Of a stretch of 64,000 nucleotides of DNA, positions 16,909 through 25,153 are shown piece by piece. Source of the DNA: Chitinophaga barathri (GTDB lineage: Bacteria; Bacteroidota; Bacteroidia; Chitinophagales; Chitinophagaceae); assembly GCF_003807585.1 (NCBI RefSeq), contig NZ_RMBX01000010.1:248001-312000 (forward strand), read 5' to 3'. Position 1 is the stretch's first letter. Every line of letters starts with the position of its first letter. The position numbers and the translations under genes are program-made. The notes under the pieces are model-generated. The model was not told the origin of the DNA. It did not search any database and saw only the letters and a list, made by a program, of their open reading frames with translations.

Positions 16909-17445
16909 TTAATTATTCTGCTTTTCTTCTATCAGTATCAGGGCAAACACCGCATAATTCACGATGTCCACATAGTTGGCGTCCACCCCTTCGGAGATGA
17001 TGGTTTTTCCGTCGTTGCGCAGTATCTGTTTGATGCGCAGCAGTTTGGTGAGTATCAGGTCTACAAACGATTCCTGGCTCATGCTGCGCCAGGCTTCCCC
17101 GTAGTCGTGGTTTTTGGCTTCTTTTACCTCGCTGATGAAGGTGATTTTTTCATCGTACAGCGCCGCCACTTTTTCAACAGGGAGGTCGGTATAAGGGTCT
17201 TCCGAGCCAAGGTCCATCTGCATCAACGCGATCACCCCGTAATTGATGATGCCCCTGAATTCGTTGCTGATGTCGTCCGCCACTTTCTGCACCCCCAGCT
17301 CCTGGATAGTGCGGATGCGCTGGGCTTTGATAAAGATCTGGTCCACGATGGACACCGGGCGCAAAACACGCCAGCTGGTGCCGTAATCTTTTGTTTTTTT
17401 GATAAAGATTTCCTTACTGCTGTCAATCACCTGCTGATAAGTCAT
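16909..17445 (-). CDS. DUF1599 (nucleotide-modification-associated) protein
   Basis: 178 residues composed of two similar halves: KKTKDYGTSWRVLRP followed by VDQIFIKAQRIRTIQE, and KNHDYGEAWRSMSQ followed by VDLILTKLLRIKQILR. This matches the DUF1599 family, related by name to nucleotide modification systems and possibly to MazG-like all-alpha hydrolases. Biochemical function is not established. It is divergent from folP and lies upstream of BT_3928 on the same strand, separated by the hairpin repeats. Confidence 0.85.
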   Translation of the reverse strand: MTYQQVIDSSKEIFIKKTKDYGTSWRVLRPVSIVDQIFIKAQRIRTIQELGVQKVADDISNEFRGIINYGVIALMQMDLGSEDPYTDLPVEKVAALYDEKITFISEVKEAKNHDYGEAWRSMSQESFVDLILTKLLRIKQILRNDGKTIISEGVDANYVDIVNYAVFALILIEEKQNN

Positions 17446-17494
17446 TCAATGCGAATTTATAATACGAATTACGGCAAGGCTAATATTTTTACGA

Positions 17495-17502
17495 TACCTT
17501 TG
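17495..17502 (+). promoter_or_regulatory. Bacteroidota -7 element (TACCTTTG) for folP-cdaA
   Basis: Exact match to TAnnTTTG, 36 bases before the folP start. No TTTG at the expected -33 distance. Confidence 0.5.
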
Positions 17503-17537
17503 AAAGTATTCCTTCATTGTTAATACGTTATTAGCGC

Positions 17538-18398
17538 TTGGGTTCCAAAAATACACTATTACGCAAAGATTTTACCATCCGCTGCCGCGGAAAGTTAATC
17601 CCCCTGTCCCACCCCGTGGTGATGGGGATCATTAATATTACCGACGATTCTTTTTATGCCAATAGCCGCAGCCGTAGCCTGCAGCACATCATCACCCGCG
17701 CGGGCGAAATGCTGGAAGCCGGCGCCGGTATGCTGGACCTGGGCGCCCAAAGCACCCGCCCCGGCGCGGAGGAAGTAGGCCCCGCCGAAGAGCTGGAGCG
17801 CCTGCTGCCCGTTATCCATGGCCTGGTGAACCATTTCCCGGAAGCCGTACTGTCCGTGGACACCTACCACGCCGCCGTTGCGGAAAAAGCCATCCTCGCG
17901 GGCGCCGCCATTATCAACGATGTCAGCGCCGGGGAAATGGACCCGGAGATGATCCCCACGGCCGCCGCCCTCAAAGTGCCGTACATTGCCATGCACATGA
18001 AGGGCACGCCTTTAAACATGCAGAAAGACCCGCTGTATGAAGACGTGGTGCGCGAAGTACTCGATTATTTTATTTATAAAACAGACGCCTGCCGCCAGGC
18101 CGGCATCGCGGATGTGATCATAGACCCGGGTTTTGGTTTCGGGAAAACCCTCGCCCACAATTACCAGCTGCTCGATAAGCTGGAATTGCTGCTGCTGGCA
18201 GGAGCGCCTATCCTGGCAGGCGTATCCCGTAAAAGCATGATCTACCGCCTCCTGGGCAGCACCCCGGCGGAAGCCCTGAACGGTACTACCGTCATAAATA
18301 CCCTTGCCTTGCAGAAAGGGGCCTCCATTTTGAGGGTGCACGACGTCAAAGAGGCCATGGAAGCGGTGCGTATCGTTTCTTTTATGCAAAACGTTTAG
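17538..18398 (+). CDS. folP: Dihydropteroate synthase
   Basis: 286 residues. Joins 4-aminobenzoate to dihydropterin pyrophosphate in folate synthesis. Visible motifs: VVMGIINITDDSFYANSRS (the pterin-binding first signature, with Asp where most enzymes have Pro), GAGMLDLGAQSTRPGA, SVDTYHAAVAE, IINDVSAG, IDPGFGFGKT and GVSRKSMIYRL. The start must be TTG at 17538: an in-frame TAG stands at 17532-17534 and the first ATG is inside the MGIIN motif. cdaA follows after 28 bases on the same strand, a gene order I know from other Bacteroidota. Confidence 0.93.
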   Translation: MGSKNTLLRKDFTIRCRGKLIPLSHPVVMGIINITDDSFYANSRSRSLQHIITRAGEMLEAGAGMLDLGAQSTRPGAEEVGPAEELERLLPVIHGLVNHFPEAVLSVDTYHAAVAEKAILAGAAIINDVSAGEMDPEMIPTAAALKVPYIAMHMKGTPLNMQKDPLYEDVVREVLDYFIYKTDACRQAGIADVIIDPGFGFGKTLAHNYQLLDKLELLLLAGAPILAGVSRKSMIYRLLGSTPAEALNGTTVINTLALQKGASILRVHDVKEAMEAVRIVSFMQNV

Positions 18399-18426
18399 CT
18401 AAGACAAATATTTTTATTTTTACGAC

Positions 18427-19236
18427 ATGAAGGATGTATACCAATTTTGGGGTTTTGAGTTTCGCTGGCTGCATGTGCTTGACCTGCTGATCGTTTTTTT
18501 CCTGATCATCCAGTTGTACCGGCTGCTCAAAGGCAGTCTCGCCTTTAATATATTCATCGGGCTGCTGATGGTGTATGCCGCCTTTTTCCTGGTGCGCTCC
18601 CTCCAGATGCCGATCCTGACCAATATCCTGCAAAACTTTATCAATGTCGGGCTGATCGCCATTATAATCATTTTCCAGCCGGAGATCCGCAAGTTCCTGC
18701 TGGTGCTCGGGAAAAAGACACCGTTGAGCAAAGACAGCTTCCTCACCAAATTATTCCTGCCGGACCGTTTTAAGAGTTATAAAGAAGAAGAACACATCAT
18801 CAACGAGGTGATCACCGCTGTGGGGCATATGGTGGCCAGCCAGACCGGCGCGCTCATTGTCATCGCCACCACTTACCGCGTAAAGTTCGATTCCGCTTCC
18901 AGCATCGCGATAGACGGGAATGTGAGCGCAAAACTGATTGAAAGCATTTTTGAAAAGAACAGCCCGCTGCACGATGGCGCACTGATCATTGTAGGCAATA
19001 AAATACTGGCCGCCAAGTGCATACTCCCTATGTCCGAAAACACGAACCTTCCCACCCGCATCGGTATGCGGCACCGCTCGGCGGTAGGCATTACCGAGCA
19101 TAGCGACAACCTGGCCATCGCCGTGTCCGAAGAACGCGCGACCATTTCCTTTGCTCAGGATGGCCAGCTCACGCAGAACGTATCGCTGGAAGAACTGAAA
19201 GTGAAACTCTATGAAGTGCTCGTGGACGGGTATTGA
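18427..19236 (+). CDS. cdaA: Diadenylate cyclase CdaA
   Basis: 269 residues. Three transmembrane helices (about 18-80) precede the DisA_N cyclase domain (about 100-260). The catalytic motifs are LHDGALI (DGA) and GMRHRSA (RHR). It makes cyclic di-AMP from two ATP at the inner membrane, a second messenger for osmotic and wall balance. It is transcribed with folP. A bidirectional hairpin follows at 19349-19370. Confidence 0.95.
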   Translation: MKDVYQFWGFEFRWLHVLDLLIVFFLIIQLYRLLKGSLAFNIFIGLLMVYAAFFLVRSLQMPILTNILQNFINVGLIAIIIIFQPEIRKFLLVLGKKTPLSKDSFLTKLFLPDRFKSYKEEEHIINEVITAVGHMVASQTGALIVIATTYRVKFDSASSIAIDGNVSAKLIESIFEKNSPLHDGALIIVGNKILAAKCILPMSENTNLPTRIGMRHRSAVGITEHSDNLAIAVSEERATISFAQDGQLTQNVSLEELKVKLYEVLVDGY

Positions 19237-19348
19237 TCTTCATTCAGCCTCCTGGTAAAGTCCAGCACCGTATTCCGGTAAAAATTAAAATACAGATAGA
19301 TCACTTCGGTGGCAAACCGGCTTTGGGTATCCCCCTTAAAATACAAAG

Positions 19349-19370
19349 TCCCCCGAAATGCTTCGGGGGA
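19349..19370. terminator. Terminator between convergent genes
   Basis: TCCCCCGAA (19349-19357) pairs with TTCGGGGGA (19362-19370) around a 4-base loop, between cdaA and the small minus-strand gene. The T-run is weak. Confidence 0.6.
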
Positions 19371-19405
19371 TCTATGTTTGGGGGGATGACTCTATAATAA
19401 ATAAC

Positions 19406-19690
19406 CTAATGTTCAAGTTTGACGGCCAGCTGCTGTCCCTTCACCTGCACGGTATATTCTCCTGACGGAAGGGAGGCTAACTGTAAGGTATATACGCCGC
19501 GCACATGCCCTGCTTCGAGCGGTATCATTCTCACCGGCATCTGTTGAGCGTCGTAAATGGTGCATTGCACTGTTCCCTGTTCAAAAGCAAGGGAGGGTAC
19601 CTGAATGCGGACACGCCCTTTGTTGGCAGGCAGTTGTTGCATGTCAGTCACATTTATATGGATGAAAAAGAGTAAACTCCAGCAATACAT
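19406..19690 (-). CDS. Small protein resembling a type IX secretion sorting domain
   Basis: 94 residues. A hydrophobic start (MYCWSLLFFIHINV) may be a short signal sequence. The rest reads like a Por/T9SS C-terminal sorting domain: TIYDAQQMPVRMIPLEAGH, then YTLQLASLPSGEYTVQVK and a short VKLEH ending. Such domains normally end large surface proteins; here it stands alone, so it may be a remnant or a small independent protein. The call rests on pattern only. Confidence 0.5.
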   Translation of the reverse strand: MYCWSLLFFIHINVTDMQQLPANKGRVRIQVPSLAFEQGTVQCTIYDAQQMPVRMIPLEAGHVRGVYTLQLASLPSGEYTVQVKGQQLAVKLEH

Positions 19691-19823
19691 AAAGAACCTT
19701 TTTATAGGTAGACTTCGGCTCTTTACAGGAGGTGGTTAAAAGATTGGATGGTCAAATATACAACTATTTAAATCCTATTATATGTGGATTTTGTTAACTC
19801 GGTGTTAACCAACTGGTAAGCGT

Positions 19824-20180
19824 TCAGAAAACATCTTCAAAATGTATGATTTCCATGGGATTATTAACGGTTATGGTGATGGCCAGGATGTCGAACCGGA
19901 TGTCTGAACTACCCGGCGCGAACTGTTCAAGATAACATTCCGCCACCCGTCGCAGGTGTTCCTCCTTCAGCCCGTTCACCGCTTCTTCCGGCATACCGAA
20001 GGCCTGGCCGCTTCTTGTTTTTACTTCCACGAACACCAGCGTATCTCCCTGCTTCGCAATGATGTCTATTTCTTTTCTGCCGTATTTCCAGTTCGTATGC
20101 AGGATGGAGTATTGTTTGCCGCGCAGGTATGCCGCCGCGATCTCCTCTCCCTTTTTGCCCAGCGTATGATGAGAAGCCAT
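19824..20180 (-). CDS. YraN/UPF0102 family protein (putative endonuclease-like)
   Basis: 118 residues, typical for the YraN family. Family motifs are visible: LGKKGEEIAAAYL, ILHTNWKYGRKEIDIIAKQGDTLVFVEVKTR (the D and ExK residues of a restriction-nuclease-like fold) and GMPEEAVNGLKEEHLRRVAECYLE. The family is predicted to be a Holliday-junction-type nuclease, without firm proof. It is divergent from manA with only 28 bases between the two starts. Confidence 0.9.
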   Translation of the reverse strand: MASHHTLGKKGEEIAAAYLRGKQYSILHTNWKYGRKEIDIIAKQGDTLVFVEVKTRSGQAFGMPEEAVNGLKEEHLRRVAECYLEQFAPGSSDIRFDILAITITVNNPMEIIHFEDVF

Positions 20181-20208
20181 CCTATTTATATATTTTTACA
20201 GCTCAACA

Positions 20209-21423
20209 ATGGAAAAAATGCCTGACCCGAAATTATTCTATCTCAAAGGAAAAGTACAACATTATGCCTGGGGCGGATTTAAATACATCCCGGAATTGCT
20301 GGGCCTGCCGGTAACGGACAAACCCAGCGCCGAATACTGGATGGGCGCCCACCAGAGCGCTCCCGCGCAGCTGGAAGCTGCCACTCCCCTCCCGCTGAAC
20401 GAATACATCGCCGCAAGCCCCGCTGCCATCCTTGGGCAGAAGGCGGCGGACCGTTTTGGCGAACTACCGTACCTGTTTAAAATACTGGATGTGAAAGACA
20501 TGCTCTCCATCCAGGTGCACCCCACCAAAGCCGAAGCCGAAAAAGGATTTGCCCGCGAAAACGCTGAGGGTATCCCGCTGAACGCTCCCCACCGTAATTA
20601 TAAAGATGACAATCATAAACCGGAGATCATGGTGGCGCTCAGCGAGTTCTGGCTGCTGCATGGTTTTCTGCCGGAAGATAAACTGAAAAAAGTATTGCAG
20701 GACGTGCCCGAGCTGCGCTCACTCGCCGGCATATACGAAAAGGAAGGGTATTTCGGCCTGTACAGGACCGTGATGGAAATGCCGCAGGAAGAAGTGAACA
20801 CCATGCTGCGCCCCCTGGCGGAGCGTGTATTGCCGCCCTACCAGGCCGGCACCCTGCAAAAGAGCGACCCCGCCTTCTGGACGGCCCGCGCGATCGCAAA
20901 CGACCCGGAAGGCATGAACCGGCTGGACCGCGGCATCTTCTCCATCTATTTTTTTAATATCGTACATACTTCACCGGGAGACGCCGTATTCCAGGACGCG
21001 GGCATCCCCCACGCCTACCTCGAAGGACAGAATGCCGAGCTGATGGCCAATTCGGACAATGTACTCCGTGGCGGCCTCACACCCAAACATATCGATGTGG
21101 CGGAGCTGCTGAAACACACGCGTTTTGAGCCGGTACATCCAAACATCCTGAAAGGTGAGCCCCTGCAGGAAGGGAAAGAAAGGATCTATCCCACGCCCGC
21201 GCCGGATTTTGTGATCAGCAGCATTAGCCTGAAGACCGGTGAAAGTTACGCACACACTGCGGCCGCTCCTGAAATATGGATCGTGCTCAGCGGGCAGGGC
21301 GTTGCCAAAGGCTCCGCGGAACTCAGCCTCGCCAAAGGCACCACCGTTTTCGCCGCTTTCGGTGAATCTTACAACATTACCGCTGATACGGACCTCGTGG
21401 TCTTTAAGGCATCTATCCCTTAA
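20209..21423 (+). CDS. manA: Mannose-6-phosphate isomerase, class I
   Basis: 404 residues. Interconverts mannose 6-phosphate and fructose 6-phosphate with a zinc ion. The cupin core carries the zinc ligands in LSIQVHP (Gln and His), HKPEIMVAL (Glu) and GIPHAYLEGQNAELM (His); the N-terminus has the usual VQHYAWGG stretch. A second ATG three codons on is possible, but the first gives a normal N-terminus. The DUF6580 membrane protein follows after 37 bases. Confidence 0.93.
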   Translation: MEKMPDPKLFYLKGKVQHYAWGGFKYIPELLGLPVTDKPSAEYWMGAHQSAPAQLEAATPLPLNEYIAASPAAILGQKAADRFGELPYLFKILDVKDMLSIQVHPTKAEAEKGFARENAEGIPLNAPHRNYKDDNHKPEIMVALSEFWLLHGFLPEDKLKKVLQDVPELRSLAGIYEKEGYFGLYRTVMEMPQEEVNTMLRPLAERVLPPYQAGTLQKSDPAFWTARAIANDPEGMNRLDRGIFSIYFFNIVHTSPGDAVFQDAGIPHAYLEGQNAELMANSDNVLRGGLTPKHIDVAELLKHTRFEPVHPNILKGEPLQEGKERIYPTPAPDFVISSISLKTGESYAHTAAAPEIWIVLSGQGVAKGSAELSLAKGTTVFAAFGESYNITADTDLVVFKASIP

Positions 21424-21428
21424 TTGTT

Positions 21429-21436
21429 TATATTTG
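21429..21436 (+). promoter_or_regulatory. Bacteroidota -7 element (TATATTTG) for the DUF6580 gene
   Basis: Exact TAnnTTTG match between manA and the next gene, 24 bases before its ATG. It suggests separate expression of the downstream gene. Confidence 0.45.
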
Positions 21437-21460
21437 TACTGTTAAAGCAAATGTTTGCGT

Positions 21461-22057
21461 ATGAAGAAAGAAACTTTATCCAGGATTTTACTGATAGGCG
21501 GGCTGATATTCCTGACCGTTCTGGGCCGCCTGATCACGAACCATCTTCTGATCTATAATTTTACAGCCATGGGCGCCGGCGCACTGTTTGCCGGTGTGGT
21601 GCTGAAAGACAAGAAATACGCTTACGTGGTGCCTGTACTGGCCCTGTTCCTCAGCGATCTTTTCTTCCATTTCTTTACCTCCATCCAGGGTTTCTACGGC
21701 GGTGAAATGTTCTTCGTTTACGGGGCATTCATCCTGATCACGTTTATGGGCACACAGATCCGTAAAGTGACCATGGGTCGCATCTTCCTGGCTTCCATCG
21801 CTTCAGGGCTGGTGTTTTACCTGTTGTCCAACTTCGGCACCTGGCTCTTCCGCGATATGTACCCGCACACTTTCAGCGGCCTCATGAGCTGCTACTGGGC
21901 GGCTGTACCGTTCTTCCGCAACGACCTGTTCGGCAGCTTTTTCCTGAACACCATCATGGGCAATGTGTTTTACAGCGGTGTGCTCTTCGGGGCTTACGCC
22001 CTGCTGAAACCCGTGTTCATCAAAGAACAGGAAACAAAAGAACAATACGCAGCGTAA
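21461..22057 (+). CDS. DUF6580-like integral membrane protein
   Basis: 198 residues from the ATG at 21461 (a TTG two codons upstream is less likely). Five or six transmembrane helices. GRLITNHLLIYNFTAMGAGALFAG and LFLSDLFF early on, and NFGTWLF then a second NDLFGSF-type stretch, resemble the DUF6580 family, which looks like the substrate-binding subunit of ECF transporters. Function unknown. A very strong terminator follows at 22079-22111. Confidence 0.7.
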   Translation: MKKETLSRILLIGGLIFLTVLGRLITNHLLIYNFTAMGAGALFAGVVLKDKKYAYVVPVLALFLSDLFFHFFTSIQGFYGGEMFFVYGAFILITFMGTQIRKVTMGRIFLASIASGLVFYLLSNFGTWLFRDMYPHTFSGLMSCYWAAVPFFRNDLFGSFFLNTIMGNVFYSGVLFGAYALLKPVFIKEQETKEQYAA

Positions 22058-22078
22058 TATACCTTCGATCGTATATAT

Positions 22079-22111
22079 AAAAAAGGATGACGTCACAGTC
22101 ATCCTTTTTTA
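22079..22111 (+). terminator. Rho-independent terminator after the manA/DUF6580 unit
   Basis: AAAAAAGGATGAC (22079-22091) pairs with GTCATCCTTTTTT (22098-22110), a perfect 13-base stem with T-run. Confidence 0.9.
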
Positions 22112-22134
22112 TTTCATGTCAGTTCCCGATACGC

Positions 22135-22791
22135 TCATTCCCAATCCAGGAACCAATACTTTTCATGTTTTATCTTCCGGTAAGCGGGCAGCTGCACCGA
22201 CAGGCTGAATAACGGGCAGTCCGTCACCACGGTATGAAACTCCCCGTTTTCCCCGCATACATCCACCCCGGCGGCTTCCAGGTCCGCTACCAGTACATCG
22301 TCCAGCAGGCGCCCGAGGAAATGCTCTCCCAGGTGTTCATTGCAGGATACGATCCGGCATTTGATGCCCTGCTCCAGCATACGGTACACCAGCATCTTAC
22401 GGTCCAGCTGCCAGAGCGGAAGCACGGCACGAAGACCCGCGGCGGCGCATACTTTTTCTTCCCAGTCGCGGTGCGGCTGGAGGTCTATATCCCCGAACAC
22501 GGCGGCGGTAGCCCCGTATTGTTCCCGGATTGTTGTAAGTGTGGCGGTGAAATGCTGCTCGTAATCCGCCCAGGTGGAGGGTTGCAGGTGAATGGGCAGG
22601 CCCAGCGCGGCTGCCTGCTGTTGCAGGATGGCCGGCGGAAGACCGTGTGAGCGGGATATACGGCCGTTCTCATTCAGGATGTTCAGCAGTGCAACAGGCT
22701 GGTGGCCTTGCTGAACGGCCTGCATAAAGGCAAAACAGCTGTCTTTCCCGCCGCTCCAGGAGCAGATGATATTTTCGGGGGTGTTGGTCAT
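22135..22791 (-). CDS. Dph6-related ATP pyrophosphatase (diphthine-ammonia ligase family)
   Basis: 218 residues, PP-loop ATPase of the HUP fold. The ATP pyrophosphatase motif is WSGGKDSCFAFMQA near residue 12. Other family marks are GDIDLQPHRDWEEKVCAAAGL and the C-terminal GENGEFHTVVTDCPLF. In archaea and eukaryotes the family amidates diphthine; bacteria lack diphthamide, so the bacterial substrate is unknown. It is upstream of lepA's terminator and on the same strand as lepA. Confidence 0.85.
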   Translation of the reverse strand: MTNTPENIICSWSGGKDSCFAFMQAVQQGHQPVALLNILNENGRISRSHGLPPAILQQQAAALGLPIHLQPSTWADYEQHFTATLTTIREQYGATAAVFGDIDLQPHRDWEEKVCAAAGLRAVLPLWQLDRKMLVYRMLEQGIKCRIVSCNEHLGEHFLGRLLDDVLVADLEAAGVDVCGENGEFHTVVTDCPLFSLSVQLPAYRKIKHEKYWFLDWE

Positions 22792-22803
22792 ATGGTTTAT
22801 AAA

Positions 22804-22832
22804 AATGCCGCGGAAAGGGTTTCCCGCGGCAT
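22804..22832 (-). terminator. Hairpin between lepA and the next minus-strand gene
   Basis: A hairpin with arms ATGCCGCGG (22805-22813) and CCGCGGCAT (22824-22832); read on the minus strand it is followed by TTTTTATAAACC. It lies 31 bases past the lepA stop. Confidence 0.8.
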
Positions 22833-22862
22833 ATATGTTAATTTAAAACTCGTCATTGCGGC

Positions 22863-24656
22863 CTAATCATCCAGCTTCAGCACCGCCAGGAAGGCTTCCT
22901 GCGGCACCTCTACGTTCCCGATCTGGCGCATACGTTTTTTACCTTCTTTCTGTTTCTCCAGCAGTTTACGTTTACGGGAGATGTCACCGCCATAACATTT
23001 AGCGGTTACGTCCTTACGCATCGCGCTGATGTTTTCCCTCGCCACGATCTTCGCACCGATGGCGGCCTGAATCGCGATCAGGAATTGCTGGCGGGGCAGC
23101 AGTTCTTTCAGTTTTTCGCAGAGCTTGCGGCCGAAGTCCTGCGCGCGGCTGCGGTGGATCAGGGCGCTAAGGGCGTCCACTTTCTCCGCGTTCAGCAGGA
23201 TGTCCATCTTTACGATATCGCTTTCACGGAAGCCGATGGGTGAATAATCGAAGGAAGCATACCCGCGCGTCTGACTTTTCAGTTTGTCATAGAAGTCAAA
23301 CACGATCTCGGTGAGCGGCAGTTCGAACATCAGTTCCACGCGGGTGGTGGTGAGGTAGCTCTGGTTCAGCAGCAGGCCCCTTTTGCCAAGGCAAAGGGTC
23401 ATGATATTGCCGATATATTCAGGTTTGGTGATGATCTGTGCACGGATCCAGGGTTCCTCGATGCGCTCCAGCTTGGTGGGGTCGGGCATTTCGGAAGGAT
23501 TGTTTACGATGATCAGTTTTTCCTGCGTGTTGTATGCTTTAAAACCTACGTTGGGTACGGTGGTGATCACGGTCTGGTTGAACTCACGTTCCAGCCTTTC
23601 CTGGATGATCTCCATATGCAGCATCCCGAGGAATCCGCAACGGAAGCCGAAACCAAGCGCCTGCGAGGTTTCCAGTTCGTAGGTGAGCGATGCATCGTTC
23701 AGCTGGAGTTTGTCCATACAGTCGCGCAGCTCTTCAAAATCTTCGGTCACCACGGGGAAGATGCCGGCAAATACCATCGGCTTCACCTCTTCAAAGCCCT
23801 GGATGGCTTCTTTGCAGGGATTGTTCGCCAGGGTGATGGTATCCCCTACTTTTACTTCCTTCGCGTTTTTGATACCGGTAATGATGTATCCCACATCCCC
23901 TACGTTCACCTGGCTTTTGGGTTCCAGGCCGAGTTTGAGGATGCCTACTTCGGCGGCTTCATATTCTTCCCCGGTGTTCACAAAACGGATGATGTCCCCT
24001 TTGCGGATAGAACCGTTGAAGATGCGGAAATAAGCGATAATGCCGCGGAATGAGTTAAATACGCTGTCGAATATCAAAGCCTGCAGCGGCGCTTCCTGTT
24101 CGCCTTTAGGGGCGGGGATGCGCGTCACGATAGACTCCAGTATTTCTTCGATGCCGATGCCGGATTTGCCGGACGCCAGCAGGATGTCTTCTTTTTTAAC
24201 GCCGATCAGTTCAATGATCTGGTCGGTCACTTCTTCGATCATGGCGCCTGCCATGTCGATCTTATTGATAACGGGGATGATTTCAAGGTCGTTTTCCAGC
24301 GCCAGGTACAGGTTCGAGATGGTCTGGGCCTGTATGCCCTGGGCGGCGTCCACCAGCAGCAGGGCGCCTTCGCAGGCGGCCAGCGCGCGGGATACTTCAT
24401 AGGAGAAGTCCACGTGGCCGGGGGTGTCAATCAGGTTAAAGATATATTGTTCGCCATTTTTCGCTTTATAGCTCATCTGGATGGCGTGGCTCTTGATCGT
24501 GATCCCTTTTTCCCTTTCCAGGTCCATATCGTCCAGCACCTGGGCCTGCATGTCCCGGTCGGAAATGGTATGGGTAAATTCCAGTAGTCGGTCCGCCAGG
24601 GTGCTTTTACCATGGTCGATGTGGGCGATAATGCAGAAATTCCTGATATTCTTCAT
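22863..24656 (-). CDS. lepA: Elongation factor 4 (back-translocating GTPase)
   Basis: 597 residues, full length. GTPase motifs: AHIDHGKSTLADRLLEFT (G1), DTPGHVDFSYEVSRAL (G3) and NKIDMAGA (G4). The EF4-specific C-terminal domain ends with ENISAMRKDVTAKCYGGDISRKRKLLEKQ. It acts on ribosomes, where it is thought to reverse or remodel stalled translocation states. Standing alone, not next to lepB. An imperfect 30-base inverted repeat lies in its upstream region (24670-24785). Confidence 0.97.
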   Translation of the reverse strand: MKNIRNFCIIAHIDHGKSTLADRLLEFTHTISDRDMQAQVLDDMDLEREKGITIKSHAIQMSYKAKNGEQYIFNLIDTPGHVDFSYEVSRALAACEGALLLVDAAQGIQAQTISNLYLALENDLEIIPVINKIDMAGAMIEEVTDQIIELIGVKKEDILLASGKSGIGIEEILESIVTRIPAPKGEQEAPLQALIFDSVFNSFRGIIAYFRIFNGSIRKGDIIRFVNTGEEYEAAEVGILKLGLEPKSQVNVGDVGYIITGIKNAKEVKVGDTITLANNPCKEAIQGFEEVKPMVFAGIFPVVTEDFEELRDCMDKLQLNDASLTYELETSQALGFGFRCGFLGMLHMEIIQERLEREFNQTVITTVPNVGFKAYNTQEKLIIVNNPSEMPDPTKLERIEEPWIRAQIITKPEYIGNIMTLCLGKRGLLLNQSYLTTTRVELMFELPLTEIVFDFYDKLKSQTRGYASFDYSPIGFRESDIVKMDILLNAEKVDALSALIHRSRAQDFGRKLCEKLKELLPRQQFLIAIQAAIGAKIVARENISAMRKDVTAKCYGGDISRKRKLLEKQKEGKKRMRQIGNVEVPQEAFLAVLKLDD

Positions 24657-24669
24657 ATATAAAAAACAA

Positions 24670-24785
24670 TTACGAACCGTCAGTCACGGATAACGAATGA
24701 TGAAAAAATGGCGTTCAGCAAAGACTACCGGCAGCCCCCGGGCCCTAAAGGCCTCCATTCGTGATCCGCAGCTGTCAATTCGTAA
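24670..24785. repeat. Imperfect 30-base inverted repeat
   Basis: Arms at 24670-24699 and 24756-24785 match at 22 of 30 positions when one is reversed and complemented (both read TTACGAA..., CAG, CGGAT, ACGAATG). They enclose 56 bases, between the divergent lepA and acyl-CoA-binding protein genes. Could be a decayed mobile repeat or a very long operator. Confidence 0.7.
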
Positions 24786-24883
24786 CTCATTATTTGCGCA
24801 AAGGTATTAAATTTTGTTCTTCTTTTATGTGTGGATAAGGGCTTTTGGGGGTATTTCTTTACTTTTAACAGCAAAAACAGAAC

Positions 24884-25144
24884 ATGGCACTGCAACAATC
24901 ATTTGAAGAGGCCGTGGCGGCCAGCAAAACACTGGATTCCAAACCAGATAATGACATCCTCCTGCAACTCTACTCCCTTTACAAGCAGGCCACCGAGGGT
25001 GACATCAATATAGAACCGCCCGCCAATATGTTCGATTTCGTAGGCAAAGCCAAATACGACGCCTGGAACAATCTCAAAGGCAAAACCAAAGAACAGGCCA
25101 TGGAGCAATACATCGCGCTGGTGAATCAACTGAAGAATAAGTAA
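24884..25144 (+). CDS. Acyl-CoA-binding protein
   Basis: 86 residues, the normal size of a four-helix acyl-CoA-binding protein. The ligand signature is clear: LYSLYKQATEGDINIEPP, FDFVGKAKYDAWNNLKGK and TKEQAMEQYIALVNQL, with the Tyr and Lys residues that contact the CoA moiety. It buffers and shuttles long-chain acyl-CoA in the cytoplasm. Such proteins are mainly eukaryotic and found in only some bacteria. rocD starts 9 bases later, and the membrane protein at 26387 directly follows that, so three genes form an operon. Confidence 0.92.
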   Translation: MALQQSFEEAVAASKTLDSKPDNDILLQLYSLYKQATEGDINIEPPANMFDFVGKAKYDAWNNLKGKTKEQAMEQYIALVNQLKNK

Positions 25145-25153
25145 CTTTACGGA

